From the NCBI GenBank assembly GCA_028821265.1, contig JAPPGU010000050.1, positions 1 to 64,000 on the forward strand: a stretch of DNA of 64,000 nucleotides. Direction: 5' to 3'. The notes under the pieces were generated by a model, which had not been told where the DNA came from, did not search any database, and saw only the letters and a program-made list of their open reading frames with translations. This document shows, in pieces, positions 26,301 through 36,563 of this stretch (positions are counted from its first letter, which is position 1; every line of letters starts with the position of its first letter). This DNA is from a bacterium (GTDB taxonomy: Bacteria > Actinomycetota > Acidimicrobiia > Spongiisociales > Spongiisociaceae). A program made the position numbers and the translations under genes.

Positions 26301-26688
26301 TGCTCATGTCGCGGCCGGTGAGGAAGTCCCAGAGCGCTTCCCAGAAGCCGCCGGACTCGGGCACCACCTCGCCCGACCCGCCCTGCAAAGGCTCGTGGTT
26401 GAGTGGCTCGTCGCTCATGATGACCACGTAGCTGGTCTCTCCGGGATTCACGTAACCGAAGTCGGCGCGGGCGATGCGCTCGATCTCGGTGGGGGAGTGC
26501 AGCAGCTCGACCTCCCGCTCCAGCTGAGCGTTTTGATCCTGGATCTCGGCCAGTTGCACGCGGAGATCCGCGGCCTCACCGTTCAGCGCCACCAACTGGC
26601 GTATCGGGAACACGTCCACGGCCGCAACCAGCACTATCCCCAGCATTATCAGGGGAAGGAGGACGCCGCGGCGCTGGCGGGCCTCCAC
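26293..26688 (-). CDS. ftsB: FtsB/DivIC-type septum formation initiator
   Basis: 131 aa from GTG at 26688, which follows the enolase stop by one base and has GGAGG 8 nt upstream. Layout: short cytoplasmic N-terminus, one transmembrane helix (LLPLIMLGIVLVAAVDVF), a coiled coil rich in Leu/Gln/Glu (VQLAEIQDQNAQLEREVELL) and the EIERIARADFGYVNPGE motif of the family. In the divisome FtsB links FtsL and FtsQ in activating septal wall synthesis. Position after eno supports the call. Confidence 0.85.
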   Translation of the reverse strand: MEARQRRGVLLPLIMLGIVLVAAVDVFPIRQLVALNGEAADLRVQLAEIQDQNAQLEREVELLHSPTEIERIARADFGYVNPGETSYVVIMSDEPLNHEPLQGGSGEVVPESGGFWEALWDFLTGRDMSNG

Positions 26689-26689
26689 C

Positions 26690-27988
<1,299 letters not shown>

Positions 27989-28128
27989 TTAACTTATCAC
28001 GATAAGCCGCCAACTCCGTGCATCTATGGCTGGCGCCGCCTCTATATCAGAATCGCGGCAAGAAGCCACAGCTACATACTTCTTAGCATGGTTCCAGCTG
28101 GTTTATGTCACACCCATGGTGTATGATA

Positions 28129-28142
28129 CGAACATATGTTCG
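28129..28142. promoter_or_regulatory. LexA/SOS box over the start of the HNH gene
   Basis: CGAACATATGTTCG is a perfect palindrome matching the actinobacterial SOS box core GAAC-N4-GTTC. It contains the ATG at 28136. A -10-like TATGAT at 28122-28127 lies 8 bp before the ATG, so transcription probably begins at or near the ATG (leaderless) and LexA binding would block it. Confidence 0.8.
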
Positions 28143-29497
28143 ATTACTTGCTCGACTACCCCGAGGCCGACCCGGCCCAAGCAAACCCCGCGGTCACCGC
28201 CGACGTCCGAGGATCGCATGCCGGCATGTTCATGACCCGCTACCAGAAGGAGCGGCAGGACGCCTATGACCGCGCTCGCCACATGGTCGAGGGCCGTGGC
28301 CATCTAACTCCCGATGTCGAGGACGCCAAGGCCGAAGCTGCGTTGGTTCGGGAGCAGGCCGCAGTCAGCCGGGCCAGAGGTGGTCAGCTGGGCTGGGTCA
28401 AGAGCATGCTGCGGCGCTACAGCGCGGCCCGACTCGGGTACGGCAACCCGGTCGATCTGGTGGCTTCACGCATGGATGTCCATCGCTCCACCGCCCGTGA
28501 CCTGGTCTACCTGGCCCAGCGGCTGGACACCAGCGACATCGATCGGATACGCCGGGGCGAGGTCTCCTACGTCCGTGTCCTGGAGGAGACCCGCCTGCGG
28601 GAGGCCGGAGCATCGGCTGAGGAGATAGCCCGGACCCGGGACCTGGACCTCAACTCGGTCGGACGGATCGTCCAGCAGATGCGAAAGATCACCCGCGATG
28701 ACGAGCGGCGGATCTTCGAGGGCCAGTACGTAGCGTTCCAGCCCTCCCTGGATGGCTCCCACGTACGCATGAACGGCCGCCTCGGATCCTTCGAGGCGGA
28801 GATATGCCGAGAGGCCCTCAACCGCAGGGGCGAGGCGCTCGTCCCGGCCGGTGAGGAACGGCCTGACCCAGGGCAACGCAGGGCGTTGGCCCTCACCACC
28901 CTATGCCAGGACGAACTGGACAAGCACCCCCAGGTCGCTCCGGCGGCCGTGCCCGGCACCCCATCGCCGCGCAGCCGGCGCGAACCCCTGCTCATGGTCG
29001 TGGCCAACAATCCCATCGCCGAGGCGTCGGGCTTCGAGCAAGGCGTCTCCGTCCTGGCAGGAGGCCGGGTCGGTCCCGGCACCGTGGACCTGATCCAGTG
29101 TTCCGGCCGCATCGAGAACATCACGGTGACCGGACAGGACATCAACCGTCACGGATCCACCTCGACCATCCGGCCCGGTCTGCGGCGGGCTGTCCTCGCC
29201 CGCGACGATGGATGCACCATCGACGGGTGCAGCTCCACCTACCGGCTGGATGTTCACCACATCCTCGAGCGATCCAGAGGCGGTGATAACTCTCCCGAGA
29301 ACCTCACCACCCTGTGCTGGTGGCACCACCACGTGGCTGTCCATCGCCGAGGCATGCGGATCGATCCCCAATCCCCACCGCGCCGCAGGCGCCTGCTACC
29401 CGAGCGCAGGATCTGCGGCTACCGGCCACCCCCACCGGACCCCTACACCCTCGCCGCACTCCGGGCCCTCGCCAAGATCAACCGAGCCCCACCCTGA
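28136..29497 (+). CDS. HNH endonuclease-domain protein of the actinobacterial 13E12/DUF222-like type
   Basis: 453 aa. The C-terminal HNH site is clear: RRAVLARDDGCTIDGCS, LDVHHILERSRGG, then NLTTLCWWHHHVAVH. The N-terminal ~330 residues contain an HTH-like stretch (LVASRMDVHRSTARDLVYLA) and resemble the helical part of multicopy HNH proteins of Actinobacteria. Those genes are known to be SOS-controlled in mycobacteria, and this one has a perfect LexA box over its start. It is a lone plus-strand gene inserted between mazG and eno. It may be a mobile or DNA-damage-linked nuclease; no partner or intein is visible. Confidence 0.8.
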   Translation: MFDYLLDYPEADPAQANPAVTADVRGSHAGMFMTRYQKERQDAYDRARHMVEGRGHLTPDVEDAKAEAALVREQAAVSRARGGQLGWVKSMLRRYSAARLGYGNPVDLVASRMDVHRSTARDLVYLAQRLDTSDIDRIRRGEVSYVRVLEETRLREAGASAEEIARTRDLDLNSVGRIVQQMRKITRDDERRIFEGQYVAFQPSLDGSHVRMNGRLGSFEAEICREALNRRGEALVPAGEERPDPGQRRALALTTLCQDELDKHPQVAPAAVPGTPSPRSRREPLLMVVANNPIAEASGFEQGVSVLAGGRVGPGTVDLIQCSGRIENITVTGQDINRHGSTSTIRPGLRRAVLARDDGCTIDGCSSTYRLDVHHILERSRGGDNSPENLTTLCWWHHHVAVHRRGMRIDPQSPPRRRRLLPERRICGYRPPPPDPYTLAALRALAKINRAPP

Positions 29498-29567
29498 CCC
29501 CCGTCTTTCCCCCCGAAGCCGAAGTCCCAAAGCCGCCCCAGCCCGATCGCCGCGCTGTCTTACTCCG

Positions 29568-29596
29568 CTAGTTACTACTAGCAACTAGCAACTAGC
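29568..29596. repeat. Short tandem CTAGCAA/CTAGTTA motif at the mazG 3' end
   Basis: CTAGTTACTACTAGCAACTAGCAACTAGC repeats a 7-nt unit and runs into the mazG stop codon. A related ACTATCAACTAGCAACTAC overlaps the stop of the minus-strand reductase at 46707-46727. Confidence 0.45.
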
Positions 29597-31097
29597 GATG
29601 TTCCTCTCGTTTGGCTTGTTCCCACAGGGCGTCGAGACGGGTCAGGTCGGCGGCGGCGAGGTCGTCGAGTTCCTCCATGCGGCGGAAACGGCTCTCGAAG
29701 CGGTTGACGGCCTTGCGGAGCGCCAGTTCCGGTTGCACGCCTAGGTGCCGGGCCAGGTTGGCTACCGCGAACAGCACGTCGCCCAGTTCGTGGTCGGCGT
29801 CCTCCGGGCGGGCTTCCTCGGCCTGGTCTATCACCTCGACCAGCTCGGCGATCTCCTCCTCCACGTCGCCTACCACCGAACGGGCGTCTGGCCAGTCGAA
29901 CCCCACCCGGGCGGCTCGCTTCTGGAGCTTGACCGCCCGGTCCAATCCGGGAAGAGCGCTCGGCACGCCGTCCATCAGCGATTCACGATGCTTCTCGCCC
30001 GCCTTGATCTCCACCCAGTTGGCGATCACCTCCTCGGCGTCCTGGACCCCGAGGGTGCCGAACACGTGAGGATGGCGGCGCACCAGCTTGCGCCGGAGGG
30101 TCTCGGCCACGTCCTCGACGTCGAACGCCCCCGTCTCCGAGGCGAGGTTGGAATGGAAGATCACCTGCAGGAGGACGTCGCCTAGTTCCTCCTCCACGTC
30201 GTGGTAGGCCACGTAGTCGATCTCATCCCCGCCGGGGGCGCCGTGAGGGAGCCGGCCGATGGCCTCCAGTAGCTCGAAGGTCTCCTCCAGGGCGTATGGA
30301 GTGAGCGAGTAGTGGGTCTGCCGCCGGTCCCATGGACACTCCGTCCTCAGCCGGCGCATCGCCCGGATGGCCCCGACGAGGCCGGTCTCGGGAGGGTCGA
30401 GGAACAGGCTGGTGCGCGCACCAGCCGCATCGGCGGGGACGTCGCCGATCGGGTAGGTACGGACCAGGGCTTTCTCGGTGCCGAGGTCCGACAGCACGGT
30501 TACCGGGGTGCCTTCGGGGAGGGTGCGTCCGAGCCGGCGCAGCGCCTCGTCGAGAACCGGTCCGGTGTCCACCTGGAACACCACCGTCGGCAGGTGCAAC
30601 ATCAGGGGATCCGGCAGGTCCCGGCCGTCCAGTACCGTGAAGCCGCGCTCGGTTGGGTCCAGCTGAAGGGCGGAGAACACCTCGTCGAGGAACGAGGGGG
30701 CATGTAGCAATTCGACCGGCCGGCCCGCGGCCCGGCAGCGCGCTCTCAGTTCGGCGACGGTGCGTTCCCCGTAGAGCGGGCTACCCGGCGTCGCGTAGAT
30801 CACGGGGCCCGTCTCCGCCGCCGCCAGCACCCTCGACACGATGGCCTCGTACACCTCGTCGAACGTCTCGCCGGCGTCATAGAGGTCGTCACAGGTGGTC
30901 ACCCGGCGCCTCTGCGCCAACTGGGCGGCGGCGGGGTGCTGCCCGGTGCGGAGGATCACCCGGCGATCGGGATCCAGTAATGCCGCCCGGACCCCGGCGG
31001 GAGTCCGGGAGAGATCTCCGGCCCCGAGGCCGGCGACGAACAGGGCTTCGTTCAGGATTCCGGCGGGATGATGTTGGGGCTCGGGTCGGTCGTCCAC
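29592..31097 (-). CDS. mazG: MazG nucleotide pyrophosphohydrolase with N-terminal tetrapyrrole-methylase-like domain
   Basis: About 501 aa from GTG at 31097; the start is uncertain and overlaps the upstream PPIase gene by ~46 bp. Residues ~20-225 resemble the SAM/tetrapyrrole methylase fold (GLGAGDL; YATPGSPLYGERTV), as in YabN-type fusions. Residues ~240-500 hold two MazG segments (CPWDRRQTHYSL; EETFELLEAIG; EEELGDVLLQVIFHSNLA; DHELGDVLFAVANLARHLG) whose Glu/Asp clusters bind Mg and hydrolyse NTPs to NMP and PPi. MazG cleans damaged nucleotides or lowers alarmone levels. Order mfd-PPIase-mazG-eno matches other Actinobacteria. Confidence 0.88.
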   Translation of the reverse strand: MDDRPEPQHHPAGILNEALFVAGLGAGDLSRTPAGVRAALLDPDRRVILRTGQHPAAAQLAQRRRVTTCDDLYDAGETFDEVYEAIVSRVLAAAETGPVIYATPGSPLYGERTVAELRARCRAAGRPVELLHAPSFLDEVFSALQLDPTERGFTVLDGRDLPDPLMLHLPTVVFQVDTGPVLDEALRRLGRTLPEGTPVTVLSDLGTEKALVRTYPIGDVPADAAGARTSLFLDPPETGLVGAIRAMRRLRTECPWDRRQTHYSLTPYALEETFELLEAIGRLPHGAPGGDEIDYVAYHDVEEELGDVLLQVIFHSNLASETGAFDVEDVAETLRRKLVRRHPHVFGTLGVQDAEEVIANWVEIKAGEKHRESLMDGVPSALPGLDRAVKLQKRAARVGFDWPDARSVVGDVEEEIAELVEVIDQAEEARPEDADHELGDVLFAVANLARHLGVQPELALRKAVNRFESRFRRMEELDDLAAADLTRLDALWEQAKREEHR

Positions 31098-31999
31098 GTT
31101 CCGTACTCGGGTTCTACGGTGACTTCTGCTTCCGTGAGGACATTGGTCAGCCACTCCACCCATCGCCGGTTACCGTCCGACAGCCGCAGGTCCTCGGCCA
31201 GCCCTTCCCGGACATCCTCGAATGCGGGAACAGTCCGCGCGTTCACCAGGATCACGTGCCAACCGAAGTTGGATTGGACCGGTCCGAACGGGATGCCCAC
31301 CTCGGCCTCGAGGGTGGCGGCGGCGAACTCGGCAACGTACGTAGCAGGGGAGGAGCACCCCAGGTCGCCCCCGTTGGGGCCGCTCGGCCCGGTTGACAAC
31401 TCCATCGCCAAGGCGCCGAAGTCCTCTCCTGCCACGGCGCGGTCGTAGGCGGCGTTGCCTTCCTCCTCGGTCTCGAGGAGGATATGGGCGGCGCAGACCT
31501 GGCTGAGCTCACCGAGCGACGCCTCGTAGATCGCCATCAGCTCCTCTTCGGCGGGGGGACCGGCGCCGGCCACGAGTTCCTGCGCCACCTGCTCGGCGGT
31601 GACTTCCTGTGCCGCGATGAGACGGAGCGAGGCCTCGGTCAGGCCGTAGGTCTCGTAGATCTGCTCGGCGGTGAGGCCGGTTTGCAGGAGCAGTTCTCCA
31701 AGCTTGGCGTCGATCTGCTGCTCGGTCCGGACCACGCCGAACTGTTGCTCGGCCTGCGAGGACATCACCCGGTCGGCCACCACCAGCATCAGCGAGTTGG
31801 CGAAGCGGTTGACGTCAACCGTGTCGCCCTCATCGGGGATCAGGACAGCCACCTCGTCGAAGGTGATCGATTCGCCTTCAACCGTGGCCACTTCGCCGGT
31901 GCTCCCGCACGCTACGAGGAGAACCGCCGTCAACGACGCGAGCGCGACGAGGGCCGGACGGGACCGGCTTCCCCGGCGTACGGTGATGAGGCTACGCAA
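31052..31999 (-). CDS. Peptidyl-prolyl isomerase lipoprotein (SurA/PrsA-like, parvulin domain)
   Basis: 315 aa from TTG at 31999, chosen for AAGGAG 6 nt upstream; the track adds 49 improbable residues. Signal peptide with lipobox LLVAC (Cys ~31). A helical SurA-N-like region follows (VATVEGESITFDEV), then a parvulin domain (CAAHILLETEEEGNAAYDRA ... DLGCSSPATYVAEFAAA ... SNFGWHVILV). It should assist folding of secreted proteins outside the membrane. Position between mfd and mazG corresponds to lpqU-like or prsA-like genes in related genomes. Confidence 0.85.
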   Translation of the reverse strand: MRSLITVRRGSRSRPALVALASLTAVLLVACGSTGEVATVEGESITFDEVAVLIPDEGDTVDVNRFANSLMLVVADRVMSSQAEQQFGVVRTEQQIDAKLGELLLQTGLTAEQIYETYGLTEASLRLIAAQEVTAEQVAQELVAGAGPPAEEELMAIYEASLGELSQVCAAHILLETEEEGNAAYDRAVAGEDFGALAMELSTGPSGPNGGDLGCSSPATYVAEFAAATLEAEVGIPFGPVQSNFGWHVILVNARTVPAFEDVREGLAEDLRLSDGNRRWVEWLTNVLTEAEVTVEPEYGTWTTDPSPNIIPPES

Positions 32000-32156
32000 C
32001 CTTGTCTCCTTCCTACGGACGCAATCCGGTTCCGGCGCCCATGGAGTCCGGGTAGCGATGGTAGCCCTGATTCTCGGCACGATTACCGGCCGACCGCTGC
32101 ACCCCGGCCGGACCCGCGCCTCTCGAGGACCTGGGGACCGGGGCATCCCGGCCGGG

Positions 32157-35100
32157 TCAATCTTCGGTATCGGCGGGCGGGGGCCACATTCTCGTCAGGA
32201 AGGCCAGCAGGAAGGGCAGGGCATCCACATACCCGGGTAGGGGTAGGAACAGCTTCTCCCCGGTGGCGTTCAGGATGGCCTCCGGCGCCAGGCGGTCGAG
32301 GCGGATCTCCTGTGATTGGCTGAGGCGAACGGGCCCGAGGCGGATCTCCCTGCGGAGTTGGACGATCTCGTCGATCCCCACCCTGATGGCCTCGACCCGC
32401 AGGCGGGCCATGTCGAGCAGCCGCTCCGCCTCATCGGGGAGCGGGCCGTAGCGGTCGCGCCATTCCAGCGCCACGTCGGCCACGTCCTCCTGGGACACGG
32501 CCACCGCCAGGGTGCGGTACGCCTCGAGCCTCGCATGCTGGTCGGATACGTAGTCCTCGGGTAGATGCGCGTCGACCGGCAGATCGATCCGGACTTCCTT
32601 GATGGCCTCGGTGGCGGGCTCGGTGCCCATCCTCTCGGCGACCGCCTCCGAGACCAGCTCCACGTACATGTCGAAGCCCACCGCCGCGATATGGCCCGAC
32701 TGCACCTCGCCCAGGATCGAGCCCGCTCCCCGGATCTCCAGGTCGCGCAGCGCGAGTTGGAGCCCTGATCCGAGATCGCTGGATTCACCCACGGCTTCCA
32801 GGCGGCGGTAGGCGGTCTCCGAAAGCGTGGTCTCGGGATGGAACAGGTAGGCGTAGGCCCGCCTTCCCGATCGTCCCACCCGGCCTCGGAGCTGGTGGAG
32901 CTGGGCTAGGCCCAGCTGGTCGGCCCGCTCCACGATCAGGGTGTTGACCTGGGGCAGGTCGAGTCCCGACTCGATGATGGTGGTGGCGACCAGCACGTCG
33001 TAGCGGTGGTCCCAGAAGTCGAGCATCATCTGCTCGAGGGTGCCTTCGTTCATCTGGCCGTGGGCCACTCCGTAACGGGCATTGGGTACCAACTCCCGGA
33101 GCCGGGCCACGGCGTGGTCGATCGAGCGCACCCGGTTGTGGACGTAGAAGACCTGGCCGTCGCGGAGCATTTCCCGGCGGATCGCCGCCGACACCACCCG
33201 CGGGTCATAGGGGCCCACGAAGGTGAGGATCGGGTGCCGATCCTCGGGTGGGGTGCGGATGTGGCTCACGTCCCGGATCCCGGTGAGGGCCATCTCCAAG
33301 GTACGGGGAATGGGGGTGGCGGTCAGCGTGATCACGTCCACGTCCGTCCTCATGGCCTTGATGCGGTCCTTGGCCTTGACGCCGAAGCGATGCTCCTCGT
33401 CCACGACCAGGAGGCCCAGCCTGCGGAACCTCACCCGGTCGGACAGCAGCCCGTGCGTCCCGATCACGATGTCCACCTGCCCGCTCTCGAGGCCGTTCAC
33501 CACCCGGCGTGCCTGGGCGGGGGTGAGGAAACGGCTCAGCATCTCGACCCGGAGGGGGTAGGCGGCGAAGCGCTCCGAGAAGGTCTGGAAATGCTGCTGG
33601 ACGAGGAGCGTGGTGGGACACAGCATGGCAACCTGGTACCCGTCCGCCACCGCCTTGAAGGCGGCCCGCAGGGCGACCTCGGTCTTTCCGAAGCCTACGT
33701 CGCCGAAGATGAGGCGGTCCATGGGGAGCGGGGACTCCATGTCCCTCTTGACGTCCTCGATAGCGGTCAACTGGTCGGCCGTCTCCTCGAAGGGGAAAGC
33801 GGCCTCGATCTCGCGCTGCCAGGGAGTGTCGGCGGCGAAGGCATGGCCCTTGGCCGCGGCCCGGGCCCGGTGGACCGCCACCACGTGGTCGGCCAGGACC
33901 GAGGCTTCACGCCGCACCTTGTTCCGGGTGGCCGCCCAGTCGCGCCCTCCCATCCGGCTGAGACGGGGGGACTCCCCGCCGGTGTACTTGCGAACCGCCG
34001 TCAACTGGTCGGTGGGCACGTACAGACGGTCATCCCTGGCGTAGACGATCAGGAGGTAGTCCCGCTCCACCCCGGCGATGGTCCGGCTGATCAGCCCGTC
34101 GAAGCGCCCGATCCCGTGGTGGCGGTGGACCACGTAGTCGCCGGGCTCGAGGTCTTCATATCCGGAGGCGGTCCGGCGGCGGGCGACGGGGCGGCGATGG
34201 GCTCGGCGGCGACCCAGTATCTCCCGCTCGCCCAGCACGGCCAGCTTCAGGGATGGAAGCACGACTCCGGTGTGGATGCCCTCGGCGAGGATTCCCGAGC
34301 GGACCGGCCCGGTCACCCGCTCGATGACCGGCAGGTCCAGGCCGTTCTCCCTCAGGACGTCCGCCACCCGGTTGGCGGCCGGGGCGCCGTCCATGGCCAG
34401 TACCACGTCCGTACCGGCGAGCCGTAGGCGTAACAGCCCGGCGGTGACCGATTCCCGATCACCGGGTTGAGCCTCCCAGTGGCCCACCGTGATGCCTCGG
34501 TCAGCCGGGGAGGCGGCCAGGGGAGGGCACTCCAGCACCTTGCCGGGGAGGGAGCGGTCGAGGTCTAGGAACAGGGCCGGCCGGTCCTGGTCGACCGGGA
34601 AGCCCTCTCCCCAGGTTCCGGCAAGGGCCTCGGCCAGGTCCTGCTCCTCCTCGGCGAGGTCCGTGGCCCGGGCTCTCATCCGGACCGGGTCGAGGAGGAC
34701 GGTGGTGGCCGCAGGTGGGATCTCGTCCAGGAAGCAGCGGGCTGGGGCCAGCCACGGGAGCCAGGACTCCATCCCGGCGAACCGGAGCCCCTGCGCGAAC
34801 CGATCCCATATCGAGGCCGCCCACGGGAGGCGGTGGTAGAGGTCCCGGGCTGCCTCCCGAACCTCGGGGTCGGGGCGGAGCTCGCGGGCCGGATAGGCCC
34901 GTAACTCGTCGACCGAATCGGTGGAGCGCTGGGACCCGATCGAGAACACCCGGATCTCGTCGACCTGATCACCCCAGAAGTCGAGCCGGACGGGTAGTTC
35001 GGCCTGCGCCGGGAAGACGTCGAGGATGCCGCCCCGCACGGCGAACTCTCCTCGCGCCTCGACCCGGTCGGTGCGGGTGTAGCCGTTGGCGTCGAGGCGG

Positions 35101-35531
35101 CTGACCAGGGGCTCGAACGCCACCTCGGTCCCCGATCTCACCACGACCGGGCCGGTGGAGCACCCGCTGACCCGCTGGATGACGGATCGCACCGAGGCGA
35201 CCACCACCAGGCCGCGAGGACCACCCGACAGCCGGTCCCGGACCTCCGACCGCGAGGCCATGGTGGACAGGTTGGGGGAGACGTGCTCGAAGGGCAGGGT
35301 CTCCCAGGACGGGAACAGGAGTACGTCGTCGGTAAACAGCCGGAGGTCGGACGCGAGGTTCTCGGCTTCCGGATCGGATGGAACGACCACCACGACCGGC
35401 CCCCGGGCCGATCCGGCCAGCCCGGCGACGGTGATGGCCCGGGCTGCCACCGGCACCACCAACCGGTCGGGAGGCCGGGGTAGGTGGGCGTGGCGCCAGC
35501 GATCCAGGAGCGTGGAAAGGGGTGCGCGCAC
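32157..35531 (-). CDS. mfd: Transcription-repair coupling factor Mfd
   Basis: 1124 aa, normal length. In order: UvrB-like N-terminal part (VRGGILDVFPAQAELPVRLD), the RNA polymerase-interacting domain (EPGDYVVHRHHGIGRFDGL), RecG-like helicase motifs (MDRLIFGDVGFGKTEVALRA Walker A; VVDEEHRFGVKAKDRIK; LTATPIPRTLEMAL; ESGLDLPQVNTLIVERAD; QLRGRVGRSGRRAYAYL), and a C-terminal TRCF domain. It removes RNA polymerase stalled at lesions and recruits UvrA. About 157 bp separate it from the PPIase gene. Confidence 0.97.
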   Translation of the reverse strand: MRAPLSTLLDRWRHAHLPRPPDRLVVPVAARAITVAGLAGSARGPVVVVVPSDPEAENLASDLRLFTDDVLLFPSWETLPFEHVSPNLSTMASRSEVRDRLSGGPRGLVVVASVRSVIQRVSGCSTGPVVVRSGTEVAFEPLVSRLDANGYTRTDRVEARGEFAVRGGILDVFPAQAELPVRLDFWGDQVDEIRVFSIGSQRSTDSVDELRAYPARELRPDPEVREAARDLYHRLPWAASIWDRFAQGLRFAGMESWLPWLAPARCFLDEIPPAATTVLLDPVRMRARATDLAEEEQDLAEALAGTWGEGFPVDQDRPALFLDLDRSLPGKVLECPPLAASPADRGITVGHWEAQPGDRESVTAGLLRLRLAGTDVVLAMDGAPAANRVADVLRENGLDLPVIERVTGPVRSGILAEGIHTGVVLPSLKLAVLGEREILGRRRAHRRPVARRRTASGYEDLEPGDYVVHRHHGIGRFDGLISRTIAGVERDYLLIVYARDDRLYVPTDQLTAVRKYTGGESPRLSRMGGRDWAATRNKVRREASVLADHVVAVHRARAAAKGHAFAADTPWQREIEAAFPFEETADQLTAIEDVKRDMESPLPMDRLIFGDVGFGKTEVALRAAFKAVADGYQVAMLCPTTLLVQQHFQTFSERFAAYPLRVEMLSRFLTPAQARRVVNGLESGQVDIVIGTHGLLSDRVRFRRLGLLVVDEEHRFGVKAKDRIKAMRTDVDVITLTATPIPRTLEMALTGIRDVSHIRTPPEDRHPILTFVGPYDPRVVSAAIRREMLRDGQVFYVHNRVRSIDHAVARLRELVPNARYGVAHGQMNEGTLEQMMLDFWDHRYDVLVATTIIESGLDLPQVNTLIVERADQLGLAQLHQLRGRVGRSGRRAYAYLFHPETTLSETAYRRLEAVGESSDLGSGLQLALRDLEIRGAGSILGEVQSGHIAAVGFDMYVELVSEAVAERMGTEPATEAIKEVRIDLPVDAHLPEDYVSDQHARLEAYRTLAVAVSQEDVADVALEWRDRYGPLPDEAERLLDMARLRVEAIRVGIDEIVQLRREIRLGPVRLSQSQEIRLDRLAPEAILNATGEKLFLPLPGYVDALPFLLAFLTRMWPPPADTED

Positions 35532-35591
35532 GACCGACCATCGTACCCGGCCCGTGTTCCGGAGGGGAGGCCGGCTCGTTACCGGGCCGGG

Positions 35592-36563
35592 TCAGGCGTC
35601 GGTGAGACCGGCCTCCCGGTACGAGTCGAGCGCACCCGCGAAGGTCTGGCGGGCGGATCGATACTCCAATCCCAGCTCCCGGGCGGCGAGGGAACCGTCG
35701 TAGCTGGCGCCGTAGCGCATCAGATGCACGGTCTCCCGGCAGATGGGAACCGAACGGACCCGCCGCCCGATGAGGTCGGCCATAGGGCCCAGCGGAACCA
35801 GCAAGGGCCTGGGCAGGAACGTGACCGGGTGACGACGCCCGGTCAGCTCGCTGAGCAGATCCCAGGCCTGGCGGAGGGTGATGGTGAAACCGCTCAGCAC
35901 GTAGCGCCGGCCGGCGACTCCTCGCTGCTCGGCGGCGATGTGGCCCCGGGCGCAATCCTCGGTGTCGACGATCGAGATGGGGGTGTCCACCAGGAACCTG
36001 AGGCGCCCGTTCACCGCCTGGAGCAGCAGGTTGCCGGTACCGGTCGTCCGACCCCCGCCCTGGACGGAGGATGGGTTGACCACCACCACCTCCATGTCCC
36101 CCGCCTCGGCGCGCGCCACCAACTCTCCCTGGTGCTTGGACCGGGCATAGTGGCTGGCGTAGCGACCGGTGTGCTGCGTGGACTCGTCCCCGACCGTTCC
36201 CGGTCTCTCTCCCAGGGCCGCCACCGAAGAAGTGTGGATCAGACGCCTGACTCCGGCCCGGCGGGCAGCCCTCACCACGTTCCGGGTGCCCTCGACGTTG
36301 ATCCGGTAGAGGGCGGCCGGATCAGCCGGGCAGAAGGACACCAGCCCGGCGATGTCGTACACCACCTCGCAACCCGACATGGCCCGGACCAGGGAATCAG
36401 GGTCCTCGATGTCGCCCGCCGACGGTTCGGCGCCCAGTCCTTCCACAACCGACGCCGCCTTCTCCGAGCGGGCCAGACCCCTCACCTCCCGGCCGGATTC
36501 CACCAGCCGGCGGATCACCGGCTGCCCGACCACGCCGGTGCCGCCGGTGACCAGGACGGTCAC
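35592..36563 (-). CDS. NAD-dependent epimerase/dehydratase (extended SDR)
   Basis: 323 aa from GTG at 36563, overlapping the pgsA stop by 4 bp (GTGA). Rossmann motif TVLVTGGTGVVGQPVIRRL and catalytic YASHYARSK (Tyr-x3-Lys) with TSSVAALG are intact. The sequence resembles dihydroflavonol reductase and 3-beta-hydroxysteroid dehydrogenase-like SDRs, but the substrate cannot be set. Translational coupling with phosphatidylglycerophosphate synthase hints at a lipid-related role (inference). Confidence 0.85.
   Translation of the reverse strand: MTVLVTGGTGVVGQPVIRRLVESGREVRGLARSEKAASVVEGLGAEPSAGDIEDPDSLVRAMSGCEVVYDIAGLVSFCPADPAALYRINVEGTRNVVRAARRAGVRRLIHTSSVAALGERPGTVGDESTQHTGRYASHYARSKHQGELVARAEAGDMEVVVVNPSSVQGGGRTTGTGNLLLQAVNGRLRFLVDTPISIVDTEDCARGHIAAEQRGVAGRRYVLSGFTITLRQAWDLLSELTGRRHPVTFLPRPLLVPLGPMADLIGRRVRSVPICRETVHLMRYGASYDGSLAARELGLEYRSARQTFAGALDSYREAGLTDA

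Noticed and set aside
33006-34427. 473-aa plus-strand ORF rich in His, Gly and Val
   Set aside because: Antisense to mfd, whose motifs are fully conserved in the opposite frame.
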